This document shows, in pieces, positions 22,392 through 32,829 of a DNA stretch of 64,000 nucleotides; positions within the stretch are counted from its first letter, which is position 1, and the number at the start of each line of letters is the position of its first letter. The position numbers and the translations under genes are program-made. This stretch comes from Talaromyces rugulosus (lineage: Eukaryota; Ascomycota; Eurotiomycetes; Eurotiales; Trichocomaceae), in NCBI RefSeq assembly GCF_013368755.1, contig NC_049562.1, forward strand, positions 3,534,001-3,598,000. The letters are read 5' to 3'. The notes beneath the pieces were generated by a model. It made no database searches, had not been told where the DNA came from, and saw only the letters and a list, made by a program, of their open reading frames with translations.

Positions 22392-22416
22392 CCCCGCATA
22401 GCTGTTTTCTCCCCGC
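22392..22416. promoter_or_regulatory. Two CCCCGC sites (possible CreA sites) upstream of the transporter
   Basis: CCCCGC occurs at 22392-22397 and 22411-22416, 14 bp between them, about 90-110 bp before the ATG. It matches the reverse complement of the CreA consensus SYGGRG. CreA mediates carbon repression in aspergilli and their relatives; tandem sites are usually the functional arrangement. Function here is inferred. Confidence 0.35.
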
Positions 22417-22503
22417 AAAGAAGCCTAAGAGTGCACAATTTCAGGTAACCTGGCTGTAAGAAGCCCGGGTCGGTTTTTCACTACTTATCCAAGAGTCGTC
22501 AAT

Positions 22504-24580
22504 ATGGCGGATCAGGAAAAAATCGGGTACAGCCCAAAGGCCAACTCGCCGGAGCATAGCTCTATCTCGGCTGAACAGAGAGAGAATGCAGGCTCTGGGG
22601 ATGGGAAACTCGTCGATCCCGATGTCGTTCACTCCCAGCCGAGCGGCCGACTCAATGTCGTCTTCGAGAATCCCTTGGCAGACCTCCCTCGCGACAAGCT
22701 CATGCAGAATGTCGAGCAGTTCTGCCAAAAGTATAATCTGATGGACCACATCGAGTCTTTTCGCAAGGGAGCTCTGATTTCCCAAAATCCGGCAGGCGCC
22801 CAGGACCTGACCGAGCTAACCGACGAGGACAAAGCGATTATTCTTAGGGAGCATACCCATAAATGGGACCAGCCGTTCACCTTGTATTGGCTTGTTAGTA
22901 AGTTTTATATGCTGTCCGAAGTCACTGAGTTGTTTTCTGACCATGACGTCTACAAGTAATGTGTTCGCTTGCTGCCGCCGTGCAAGGCATGGATGAAACT
23001 GTGAATAATGGCGCACAAGCTATCTACTTAGAGGTAATATCTCCCCCTCCGCCTCGCTTGAAAAATAAACATAGCTCATTATTTGGCAGCAATTGGGTAT
23101 CAACAGTCGGTTCACAGGCCAGCAGCTGAATAATATCACTGGGTTGGTCGTTGGCGCCCCTTATCTCTGCTGTGCCATTGTCGGCTGCTGGCTCACCGAG
23201 CCCATGAATCGCTTCCACGGCCGCCGTGGTGCCATTTTCCTTAGTTGTTTTATTGCCGCGGTGGCCTCGATCTGGGAGGGCGTTGCCAACTCCTGGGTGA
23301 ACTTATTTATTGCCCGCTTTGTCCTTGGGCTTGGAATCGGCCCCAAGTCGTCGACAGTACCTGTATATGCCGCCGAGTGCTCTCCCGCTCCGATTAGAGG
23401 CGCCTTGGTCATGATGTGGCAGATGTGGACTGCTTTTGGAATTATGCTTGGTAATATAATGGGCGTCGCATTTATGAGCCTCGCTCCTGATCTTTCGTGG
23501 CGTCTCATGCTAGGATCTACTGTTGTTCTGCCTATTATTGTCTGTGCCCAAGTCTATTTCTGCCCAGAATCCCCTCGTTGGTTGATCCAGCACAACAAGA
23601 TCAACAAGGCTTTCCGGTCCTTTCGCAAACTGCGACCCAGTGATCTCCAAGCGGCTCGTGACCTCTATTATGCCTATATTCTTGTCGAGCTGGAACGTGA
23701 AGTCAACAAAGACAAGGGCTTTTTTTCCATGGTCCTTGAACTCTTCACTGTGCCACGTAATAGACGAGCTACTTTAGGCAGCTGGATCGTCATGTTCATG
23801 CAACAATTCTGTGGCGTCAACGTTATTGCCTACTACTCGACTACAATCTTTACCGAGTCCGGTTACAGCATCCAGTCTGCACTATTGGCATCCATGGGTA
23901 CTGGTATTCTGAATTGGGTGTTTGCCTTGCCAGCATGCTTCACCATCGACACGTTTGGACGACGAAATCTACTTCTTACTACGTTCCCATTCTTATCTAT
24001 ATGCCTTTTCTGGACAGGCTTTTCATTCTGGATTGAAGCGGGCAAGGCAATCAGTAAAAAGCGAGTGGCCATGGTCACAACGGGAATGTATCTTTTTGAA
24101 GTATTTTACTCCCCTGGCGAAGGTCCTGTGCCATTCACCTACTCTGCAGAAGCCTTTCCGCTACACATACGAGAAGTCGGTATGTCGTGGGCAACGGCCA
24201 CTTGTTGGTGCTTCAATTTCATTCTGTCATTCACTTGGCCGTCGTTGCTATCTACGTTCAAACCCCAGGGGGCGTTTGGCTGGTATGCTGCTTGGTGTAT
24301 CATAGGATGGTTCCTGGTCTTGCTCTTCCTACCTGAAACTAAAGGTTTGTCTCCTGTGTATTGTATGTCATTGAACTTGATAACTGACTGTTTCTTTTTT
24401 TCCTTTTCAACAGCATTGACCCTGGAGGAATTAGACCAAGTCTTTTCCGTACCGACATGGAAACATGCATCTTATCAAATAAAGAACTCGATATGGCACT
24501 TCCGTGTCTATGTTTTGCGCCAGAGACTAGAACCGTTGCCTCACTTTTACGAAGGTGCCGAAAAGCTCATGGAGTCATGA
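22504..24580 (+). CDS. Sugar-porter family MFS transporter
   Basis: Exons 22504-22897, 22957-23033, 23090-24344 and 24414-24580 give 630 residues. A hydrophilic N-terminus of about 130 residues precedes twelve membrane segments, longer than in most hexose porters. Family marks: VQGMDETVNNGAQ in the first helix, GRRG after helix 2, PESPRWLIQ after helix 6, QQFCGVNVIAYYSTTIF in helix 7, PAEAFPLHIRE-like block (YSAEAFPLHIREVG) and a PETK motif at the end of helix 12. Imports a sugar or polyol with protons across the plasma membrane (family knowledge); the exact substrate is not readable. The third intron falls within the PETK-coding region. The promoter carries TATA and CCCCGC elements, consistent with carbon-source control. 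Confidence 0.9.
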
Positions 24581-25292
24581 GTTTCTAACCACCAAATCTC
24601 AGTGCGACATTGCTTTTGGATATCCTTTGATTTGTTTATTTATTTGGATTGCTGAAGCCATATAATCGTGTATGGCAATAATTGACCCTGTGGTAGCTGA
24701 CTTTTGTATTTGTCCTGTGATTTTCGTGTGGTGTCCTATTTATTGTATTTGGAATCTCTTGATAAATTCACATGTCAAAATCAATTTGCTTAAGATTCCA
24801 AACGTTGACCTCCATTAATAGATGTAATATTTAATAAATAGACGGCATACGTTACATATGCTGCATTTGAATACACATCTCATTCATCTAGACTACGTAG
24901 AATTGGAATTCCCTTTACCAGCATTTTATGGTTAGCATTCTAAGATTTAAGGGGTTCAAATTACTTCCCCTATAATAATACCGTCTACAATCATTGAAAG
25001 ATTTCTATTTTCTAATTCATCAAAGAGGAATTATTGCTGCAAGTATGGAACATGTTTACTCTTAGTGTCGTACGAGTCAAGATATACAATTGATATCAAT
25101 TGATAACGTCAACTAATGCTTTTAACACCAATACACAACAGAGCAAATTAATCGGTGTCAAGTAATGATACTAACTTAGTTAATATTAATGCACGATAAT
25201 GTTGTGTGTTTGAAACCAGATATCAACAAATATGCCGGTCCCAAGACATAGTCAACATGGAGATGAGTCTAGGGTTTAGGGTTGCTTAGAGC
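24581..25292. other. AT-rich convergent 3' region
   Basis: The transporter and the TMEM205-like gene converge on 712 bp of AT-rich DNA with no gene. It includes a telomere-like sequence listed separately. Confidence 0.5.
25270..25283 (+). repeat. Short interstitial telomere-like repeat
   Basis: TAGGGTTTAGGGTT, two units of the TTAGGG type common at fungal telomeres, just 3' of the TMEM205-like stop codon. Two units can occur by chance or act as a telobox. Confidence 0.5.
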
Positions 25293-25993
25293 CTATTGAA
25301 GACGACCACCCAACACAACTCCATATGCCAGGGTGGCAATAACAGCGCCGAGATTAATCAAAGTCGAAACGCCATGTAGCTTGCCAAACTTTTTGTTTAG
25401 TTCGGTCATCTTCTGGGAGTGGGGAGGGGCGTCGTAGGACTTTTTTCCATCAATAGACTCTATAAGAAACATGAGTATTAAAAAGATTTTGTGAAAAAGC
25501 GATCTAGAGGACAAACCTTGGTGTAATCTCTCTTTCATAGTCTTGTTGACCAAGGGAGTAAAGTAGAGCAGGTTGGCCAAACCAGACACGGTGATTAATG
25601 TCAATGGCAAAAGGACAGAAAGCTGGTTTTGTTCAGAGATCACGCCGGAAATGCTAGATAAACTACCGAAGCTTCCAGGATACGTAAGGGCCAGTGCCAG
25701 TGGTAGGCCGCTCTGCAAAGTAAAGTATATCGGGAATAACTTATTCTGCAGGGCGGCGAATTGCGGTCGAGGAAGGGTCCTGAATGCAACTATTCCTCCG
25801 ATGAAGCTCTTAAAATAGTAAGAATTGTTGCTCTACTTGCCTTTTTTTTAATGGGTCTATTGAATAGCATACCTGAAAGACTTCGACACCCAGTAGAGTG
25901 CCATAGCTGGAGAATAGGTAAGCATACTGAGGTCGCGATCCGGGACTCAAGGACTAACCTGATGATATGAAACGGCCCGAGAAGAGAAGACAT
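25293..25993 (-). CDS. TMEM205-like (DUF4149) small membrane protein
   Basis: Four exons (25993-25959, 25906-25873, 25808-25517, 25459-25293) join in frame to 175 residues. The first exons encode MSSLLGPFHIISYGTLLGVE, then VFQSFIGGIVAFRTLPRPQF. Four hydrophobic segments are visible. The spacing of the HIISYGTLLG, QSGLPLALALTYPG, TLITVSGLANLLYF and KLHGVSTLINLGAVIATLAYG blocks matches the DUF4149/TMEM205 family, whose molecular role in fungi is unclear. The central loop between helices 3 and 4 is hydrophilic. Head to head with KU80 over 293 bp. Confidence 0.85.
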
Positions 25994-26286
25994 GGTTACA
26001 CAGCCCGAATATTGTAGTTATTTGAGCGAGCAAGGAGAAGCAGACGATGTCGACTGATGACGGAATGTCGGAATCTCCCGTGTGGGGCCCCCGCTCTTTT
26101 CCCGGTCCACTAAAAATTTATATATCACGTGGTTCCGCGTTCTAGGTGGAATCTAAAAGGGGACTAGCACGCGTCTGCCTGGAGAGAGCTGCCTGCCCGG
26201 GCTGGTGATAAAACGCTCCCTCGCAACTCACTTTCTCGTTGACACAAAGCACCGGTTCTTCCTAGGTGGCTATTGAACCGTACATA
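25994..26286. promoter_or_regulatory. Shared divergent promoter TMEM205-like / KU80, with ACGCGT box
   Basis: A 293-bp interval between two start codons. ACGCGT lies at 26169-26174, 113 bp upstream of the KU80 ATG, and a GGGGCCCCCGC GC patch lies near 26081. A short AT box (TTTATATATCACG) is near 26117. The same hexamer is found upstream of TOP3. Confidence 0.5.
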
Positions 26287-28998
26287 ATGGCGGACAAAGA
26301 AGCGACTGTGTACGTGGTTGATGTTGGAAAGTCGATGGGAGAGCAGAAGAATGGACGATCCATCTCCGATCTCGATTGGGCAATGCAATATGTATGGGAT
26401 AAGATAACCACAACAGTATGTGTACACATTTTGCCTATATATTTTATCGACCTCCAAAGTAACCGTCGTTTTTAAAGGTTTCGACAGGCCGGAAAACTGC
26501 AACTATTGGTGTAGTTGGGTTGAGAACAGACCGTGAGTATAGCCAGCCCTGTTTATTTTGTGTAAACCAACGCTAACTCCTTGTGCAGAAACGAATAATG
26601 AGCTGTCAGACGACGATAGCTATGAGCATATCTCGGTGATGCAGAATATTGGACAGTATGTCTTACTGGGCGAATTAACTGGGCTGTCTACTGAAAAGTT
26701 TCAAGGATGCTCATGCCAGACCTACGGAGACTTCGTGAAGAGATTAAGCCTAGCCAGACTAATAGGGGTGATGGTTTGTTGCAATTCTTTCTTTGTTGGT
26801 AATTCCAAATTTCTAACGCAAATTTAGCCATCTCGTCGTTGGTCATTGCCATCCAGATGATCAACACCTACACAAAGAAATTAAAATACAGGCGAAAAAT
26901 CATCTTGGTCACCAATGGTGAAGGCCCAATGAGTTCGGATGAATTCGATAAAATTGTGGATAAACTCAAATCCGACAATATAGAGCTCGTTGTTCTGTGC
27001 GTCCTCCGATGACAACATATATGATTCATCAACACTAACAGCGTTCCAGAGGAGCCGATTTCGATGACCCAGAATATGGCTTCAAAGAAGAAGACAAAAC
27101 CGAAACAAAAGTATGGTTTAGTACTCATGTTTATGGCGAGACAAGATACTAATCATCATGACAGTCCGAAAATGAAGCATTGCTGCGCAGTCTTGTCGAA
27201 GATTGTGACGGTGTATACGGTACATTGGCGCAAGCGACAGAAGAGTTAGACACACCTCGTGTCAAAGTCGTTCGTGGGATCCCATCTTTCAAGGGAGAGC
27301 TCAAGCTAGGAGATCCGACCCAATATGACACCGCTCTTCGAATCCAGGTGGAACGCTACTACCGAACATACGCTGCAAGGCCGCCTACTGCCAGCTCTTT
27401 TGTAGTGAAGTCATCTGGAGAAGAGAGCGCACAGTCTTCAGCAACAGTGGCTGCAGGTCAGGGTGCATCTATTGACGAAAATCTGGTCAGTGTTCGTAAC
27501 GCCCGAACATACCATGTTAACGATCCTTCCGCTGCTGGGGGCAAACGAGAATTCGAACGTGACGAGCTAGCCAAGGGTTACGAATATGGAAGGACTGCCG
27601 TTCACATTAGCGAATCCGACGAAAATATTACGAAATTGGAGACAGATGCGGGATTGGAGCTGATAGGGTTTGTCCAGAATGACCGGGTATGGTGCTTTTA
27701 ATCCCTATTTTGCACCGAAGTGCTAACCTATTCATATCAGTACGATCGATTTATGAACATGTCAACAAGCAATGTAATAATTGCACAAAAGACAAACGAA
27801 AAAGCAAGCTTGGCCCTCTCATCTTTCATACATGCCTTGTTTGAGCTAGACTGCTATGCTGTGGCGCGACTTGTGGTAAAAGACAACAGAAACCCCCTCT
27901 TAGTCCTCCTAGCACCATCTATCGAGCCCGATTTTGAATGCCTGCTGGAAGTACAACTTCCATTTGTCGAAGATGTTCGATCGTACAAGTTCCCGCCGCT
28001 GGATAGAGTGCTCACTGTATCCGGGAAGACGGTCGACGAACATCGAAATCTGCCCAGTGAGGATTTGATGAACGCAATGAGCAAATATGTTGACAGTATG
28101 GAGCTTGTCGAGAAAGACGAGGAAGGGTTCGTACACTTCTTGTTTTATTTGCATGTACCCAATGGCCGCTGACAATTCATCAGAGAGACCGTTGATGCCA
28201 TACCAATGGAAGACTCCTTCTCGCCCTTACTCCATCGCCTTGAACAAGCAATCCGGTGGCGAGCTATCCATCCGAATGAGCCCTTACCACCACCATCTAA
28301 GAAACTCACGCAATTCTCTAAGCCGCCTGAAGAAGTCCAAGCGCGCGCAAAGAAGTACCTGGATCGCATCATAAAGACAGCCGATGTAAAGAAAGGTAAT
28401 AACAAACTCTGTACGGCAGTACTAACCTCAAATCTTGCTAACTGTCTTTGTAAACAGTTCCACCCAAGGTCAAAGGCCGCAAACGTGACCGCGAGATCGA
28501 CAAGCCCCTCTCGGGTCTTGACGTAGACGAGTTGCTTCACCATGAAAAGAGAGTCAAGATATCGCCAGAAAATGCGATTCCAGAATTCAAACAAACTCTT
28601 GCAAGTGCCGAGAACATTGATGTCATCAAGGACGCTGTTCGGCAGATGGAGAAGATCATTGAGAATCATATCCGAAAGAGTTTCGGAGACGCAAACTACG
28701 ACCGTGTTGTTGAAGAGCTCGGTGTGCTACGGGAAGAGCTTGTTGATTATGAAGAACCAGGGCTATACAACGACTTCTTACGACGACTCAAGGACAATAT
28801 ACTGAAAGAGAAATTGGGTGGGGATCGACAAGAACTGTGGTGGCTTATCCGACGGTCCAAAATTGGTCTGGTTGACACAAAGACATCTGATCGAGTTCAA
28901 GTTACTGAACAAGAGGCCAAGGAAGTGAGTTTACTTTCGTAAGATTTATATGACCAGATCAAAGCTAATATCTGCACCAGTTCCTGTCTTCCAAATAA
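26287..28998 (+). CDS. KU80: Ku80, DNA-end binding subunit of NHEJ
   Basis: Eleven exons (26287-26415, 26478-26532, 26589-26655, 26706-26773, 26828-26996, 27050-27110, 27165-27686, 27741-28126, 28184-28395, 28458-28924, 28981-28998) close in frame to 717 residues. The N-terminal vWA-like domain opens with [19 protein letters not shown] and includes [13 protein letters not shown]. The central Ku beta-barrel region spans about residues 220-500 (for example [13 protein letters not shown] and [20 protein letters not shown] on exons 7-8). A C-terminal helical arm and a Ku80-specific C-terminal domain follow, with the short last exon encoding FLSSK. With Ku70 it forms the ring that loads on double-strand break ends and recruits ligase IV; it also acts at telomeres. 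The 6-exon N-terminus with tiny exons is typical of fungal Ku80 genes. Confidence 0.94.
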
Positions 28999-29196
28999 TT
29001 ATTAGAAACTAGCTATGTACTAGCTTGAAAATCAAATGCCTTGCCATAAACAGTGTTAAAAAAATCGCTAAATGTCCAGTCCATGCAAGTCCATGTAAGA
29101 GAATGACGTGATGTCTATGAGAACAAGGGGTATATCGTAGCTGTAAAAATCGTCCATGTGGCATCTTAAGTTCACTTACTCCAGACGATATAGCCT

Positions 29197-30330
29197 TTAT
29201 GAAATCTTGCCAACTCGCTTGTTGCCTATTTCGATCTTGCGTTGCAATCTGCCAGGACAGTTAGCTGGCGTCAACTCGACCATAACATAATAAAAATAAA
29301 ACACTAACCTGTCTACATCCTCATCAGTTAAGTTCAAAAGCTCATTCTGAACCTCCAGTTCATTATTGATAGCAACTCCCAGTTCGCGTTGTCGCAAGAT
29401 GATCTTCATCAACTCATCCACGCTCTTATCCTGAGTCTCCATAGTCTGCTTTTGGAGCTGGAGCACTCCTTGATTGTCCAATTCACGTGTCTTGTCAGTT
29501 TCCTTCCCAAGGACGCGGCCCACACGAGGCTTTGCGGATCCCATAAGCTTGTCCTTGTCCTGAATAGACGCGACAGTAGCGTCCAGTTTGCTCTTCTGCA
29601 TCATTGCGTTGTGTAAATTCTCCAAGCCATCCTTTTCTTTCTTGGCGCTGACAAGGAGATCCCTTCTCCGCCTGATTTCGCCGTCTCCAAGTCCACTTCC
29701 TGCCCAAGAGTCATTGCCAGTATCTTTCAATCCTCCCTCAAGGGCCGTTATCATTGTTCCAGACTTGTTCAAGCTGCTCTTTGCGTGCGCAGAGCTTTCA
29801 TGCTGTTTCTGAGGTGTGGTAGCCTGATCACGTCTTGTGAGGTAAAGGCGTGCATCGTGCAGATGCGATTTAAGTTCGCGGTGGCAGTCCAGCCACAGCA
29901 CCGGGTCTATGATCGGTGCAGATTCGACACCACCTGGACCAGTGATGGCTTTATGCAGCCTCGCAGATGGTCCACTGTTTGTTGAAGTGGACTGGCTTGG
30001 TAGATTCAAGAAAGACCTCCATACACTTGTGTTTCGCCAGCGCTGATCTTCGGCGCTGTTGATTGCTTGCAGGTATTTCTCCAGTCCTTGTCGTCGCTCC
30101 TCCCGCAGTCTCTCGTTTGAATTCGTATTATGAAACCATGATTTCTTCGGAAGAGGCACAGGGGGCTGGGTCCCTACTTGGTGAACAAGCGCGTCATGGA
30201 AGGATACAAATTCCGAATATCGCTTCTGAACGACGAAAGATCGCAGCGGGAGTCGGATGGTGATGTTGTACGTGGTGAAATCCTCCGTTAAAGTCGCGTT
30301 TGGAATACTGATTTCGATCGTCGAAGGCAT
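29197..30330 (-). CDS. VAM7: Vam7-like PX-domain Qc-SNARE
   Basis: Exons 30330-29309 and 29248-29197 give 357 residues. An N-terminal PX domain (about 1-115) has the phosphoinositide-binding RYSEF and PPVPLPKKSWF segments. A middle linker is Ser/Lys-rich. The C-terminal 60 residues (DKSVDELMKIILRQRELG, then AINNELEVQNELLN, ending LQRKIEIGNKRVGKIS) form a SNARE helix with the zero-layer glutamine in VQN and no membrane anchor, as in yeast Vam7, a soluble vacuolar Qc-SNARE recruited by PI3P for homotypic vacuole fusion. The first ATG of the frame at 30330 was chosen as it places the PX domain at the very N-terminus. Converges with KU80 and diverges from a lipase-like gene. Confidence 0.9.
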   Translation of the reverse strand: MPSTIEISIPNATLTEDFTTYNITIRLPLRSFVVQKRYSEFVSFHDALVHQVGTQPPVPLPKKSWFHNTNSNERLREERRQGLEKYLQAINSAEDQRWRNTSVWRSFLNLPSQSTSTNSGPSARLHKAITGPGGVESAPIIDPVLWLDCHRELKSHLHDARLYLTRRDQATTPQKQHESSAHAKSSLNKSGTMITALEGGLKDTGNDSWAGSGLGDGEIRRRRDLLVSAKKEKDGLENLHNAMMQKSKLDATVASIQDKDKLMGSAKPRVGRVLGKETDKTRELDNQGVLQLQKQTMETQDKSVDELMKIILRQRELGVAINNELEVQNELLNLTDEDVDRLVFYFYYVMVELTPANCPGRLQRKIEIGNKRVGKIS

Positions 30331-30613
30331 GGTAATTAACGCATATACCTCTTTCAAGAGGGCGATACCGTGTGCGTTCCTGGCTTTGTGATGGATATGA
30401 GGTGGGAGGAGGGTGAAGCCGGGAAGCTAAGTTAGCCTGTGTTATGACGCAGGAGCCTGGCCCGCCATTCGTTATCAATATCGCCGACCCGTGGGTAACT
30501 TACTTTCCACAACTCACAAGATTATTCGGGATAATATTTACACTTCCTGTATGTTCGTCAGATTTTATATCTAACGGCTTGACTGCAGAAGAAACAAAAG
30601 GTCACTTTGGGAT
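30331..30613. promoter_or_regulatory. Shared divergent promoter VAM7 / DUF676 gene
   Basis: A 283-bp interval between start codons, probably a bidirectional promoter. No TATA box or strong motif seen. Confidence 0.45.
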
Positions 30614-32644
30614 ATGTGGGAAGGAGAATCCCGATCGGGCTCGCAATCATCACATGATTATGGACGTGACCCTCCAGAGCAACCTCGTCCAGCAGACCAA
30701 ATAAGACAGTTACATCTGACCGAGTCCTCTGGGTCTTTGGAAAGCTCCATCTCTAAAAATGGGCGGAGCAATTCGTCTCAAAATGCTTATTCCTGGTGGG
30801 ATGACTCCAACAAGAATTATTCCTCGACCACCTCCTTGGGTCCATCGGAAAGCCCTATAGATGGACGACGAAAGCTACTTCTTATCTACATCCATGGATT
30901 TATGGGTGAAGAGACCAGTTTTCAGAAGTTTCCTGTCCATGTACACAATCTGGTCACCAAAAGCCTTGCGGAATCACATGTGGTCTATTCCAAGGTCTAT
31001 CCGCGATACAAATCACGTCGGGCCATGAACATTGCTCGTGATGACTTCAGTGAATGGTATGTTCGGATTTCTGAAACAATGGCGTCATTTAATTGACTTT
31101 GAGTTAGGTTGCTGCCGCACGAATCCCACGATACCGATGTGCTTTTACTTGGTCATAGTCTTGGTGGAATCCTGAGCGCAGAAGTGGCTTTGAACGAGTC
31201 CGATTCAACAAACGGTCTCGATATATTCAAGCACAATATTCTTGGTTTGATCAATTTTGATGTCCCTTTTCTGGGGTTACACCCAGGTATAGTCGGTACA
31301 GGAATAGCCAGCTTATTTCAGCCCAAACGCAGCGACGAATCGCCTCAAGATGATGCAGCAGAACGGCCAGGGTTGGCATCTATTGGTACAGAACTTTTCG
31401 GTTTAGAAAAAACATCTTCTTGGTTTAAGCAGAACCCGGATTCCAATTATGACCCTGCATTTCCGAATGACGTTCGTCGGACAAAACGAAGCCAGTTAGA
31501 TGGGATGCTTCACTTCTTGAAGAAGAACACAGGGCAGGTAACAAGCGCAATGAAGGAGTATGCGACATCTTATTTTGAATTCGGTGGATGCTTGACCGAC
31601 TATTCAGGTCTTCGCCGGCGATACTCGAGATTGAAGGAGTTGGAGGCCGTTGACAGCATGAACCTGAAACGTGATCCTCAAGGCCGCTTGCTGCGGAGGA
31701 TCAGATTCGTCAATTACTACACTGCGAGCCGAGGGTTTCCTAAAAAGTCACAACTAGTGGATACTCTTGGTTCTATCAATGATGAATCGAACGAAAGCAG
31801 GGAAGCCACCAAACAGGATGCGGGACCTGCCATTGATGTTCTTGAGCCTTCAAGTCCTGTACTCACCGAGGAAGATTCAGAAGGCGACAACGGCTTAAAC
31901 AGCGTCGATCCAAACCCAATGGATGAGCACGAGCCTATGGAGAGTGCCACTTTACCAGATAAAGGAGACGATAACCTACTGGTGCAACCTACTACGGACG
32001 ACAAATTTGCGTCGCTCCTAGACCTTTTACCGCCTCTTCCGACCATACCTGATACTCCATCAGCGATTGACCCATCACAGTTTGAAGAGAAAGATTTACT
32101 GAAACAAGCCCAAAAAGAGTATACCCGATTACTCAAATTTCAAGAGCAAGCTAAAAAGGAATGCGAGAAAACAATAAAAGAGCGGAAAAAGCTTCTAGAA
32201 CAGCTCAAGAAGAAACATAAAAAACTTAACCCATCGCCCTCGCTAACAGACGCTCTTGAACCAACAGACGGAGACAGTATCACCAATTCAATCACCAAGG
32301 GGGATGACCCGGACAATTTTTCGTTACCGGAAACACAGCCAAGCCGGACAGATTCTAAACGAGGCTCGTCAGAGAAGCCCCCCAAAGATCGCAAATTCTG
32401 CGTCCTGCCCAAGATTGGCGACACCCCAGACCCTCTCTGGGTGCGTCTTTTCATACCTGATGTTGACGAAGTAGTTGCTCATCAATCGATATTCATGCCT
32501 AACGGGTTATATTATGAATGGTTGGTGGGTGATATCGTGGGCAGAATTGAGCAGTGGGTACAAGATGATTGCACACGACGGGCGATTTGGGAAGCATTGG
32601 AAGACGACGAAGGCAATGTTAACCCATCTAAGGGTGAATATTGA
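30614..32644 (+). CDS. DUF676-type alpha/beta-hydrolase (lipase-like)
   Basis: Exons 30614-31056 and 31108-32644 give 659 residues. The N-terminal 80 residues are Ser/Asn-rich. The hydrolase core begins at LLLIYIHGFMGEETSF (oxyanion region HGF), continues with a Tyr/Arg-rich segment and reaches the nucleophile elbow LLLGHSLGGILSAEVAL, with Ser in GHSLG near residue 165. A catalytic Asp/His pair cannot be assigned by eye. Residues of about 380-460 are acidic and probably disordered, then a Lys/Glu coiled-coil-like segment (EKTIKERKKLLEQLKKKHKK) precedes a conserved-looking tail with FIPDVDEVVAHQSIFMP. The family includes fungal lipid hydrolases; substrate unknown. The first exon start at 30614 is the earliest in-frame ATG but an upstream exon is possible. 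Confidence 0.8.
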
Positions 32645-32829
32645 CGAGATTTACGTTTACGTTTATGACTTGATAATGATAAGCATAACAATATAAACTT
32701 TATACTACTAGAAACATCGATGATATTTGATTGTTTAACTTTGGGTATTTCAGATTCAGCCTCATAATATTACAATTTTATGTTCTTAAAACTTAAAAAT
32801 GATAGTTCCAAACGGTCAAGACTTTCTGT

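Larger units (their letters stand above)
20874..22503. other. Long upstream region of the sugar transporter
   Basis: 1.6 kb without a convincing gene. Near 20930-20955 a short GC-rich patch is followed by AT-rich DNA; around 21830-21870 the sequence becomes GC-rich. Open frames of up to about 150 codons (21673-22134) have no recognisable domain and odd composition. The last 200 bp contain TATA-like and CCCCGC elements given separately. Confidence 0.5.

Noticed and set aside
24945..24975. GGGGTTCAAATTACTTCCCC as a possible tRNA T arm
   Set aside because: The stem and loop sizes do not fit a T arm and no acceptor or anticodon arm is found.
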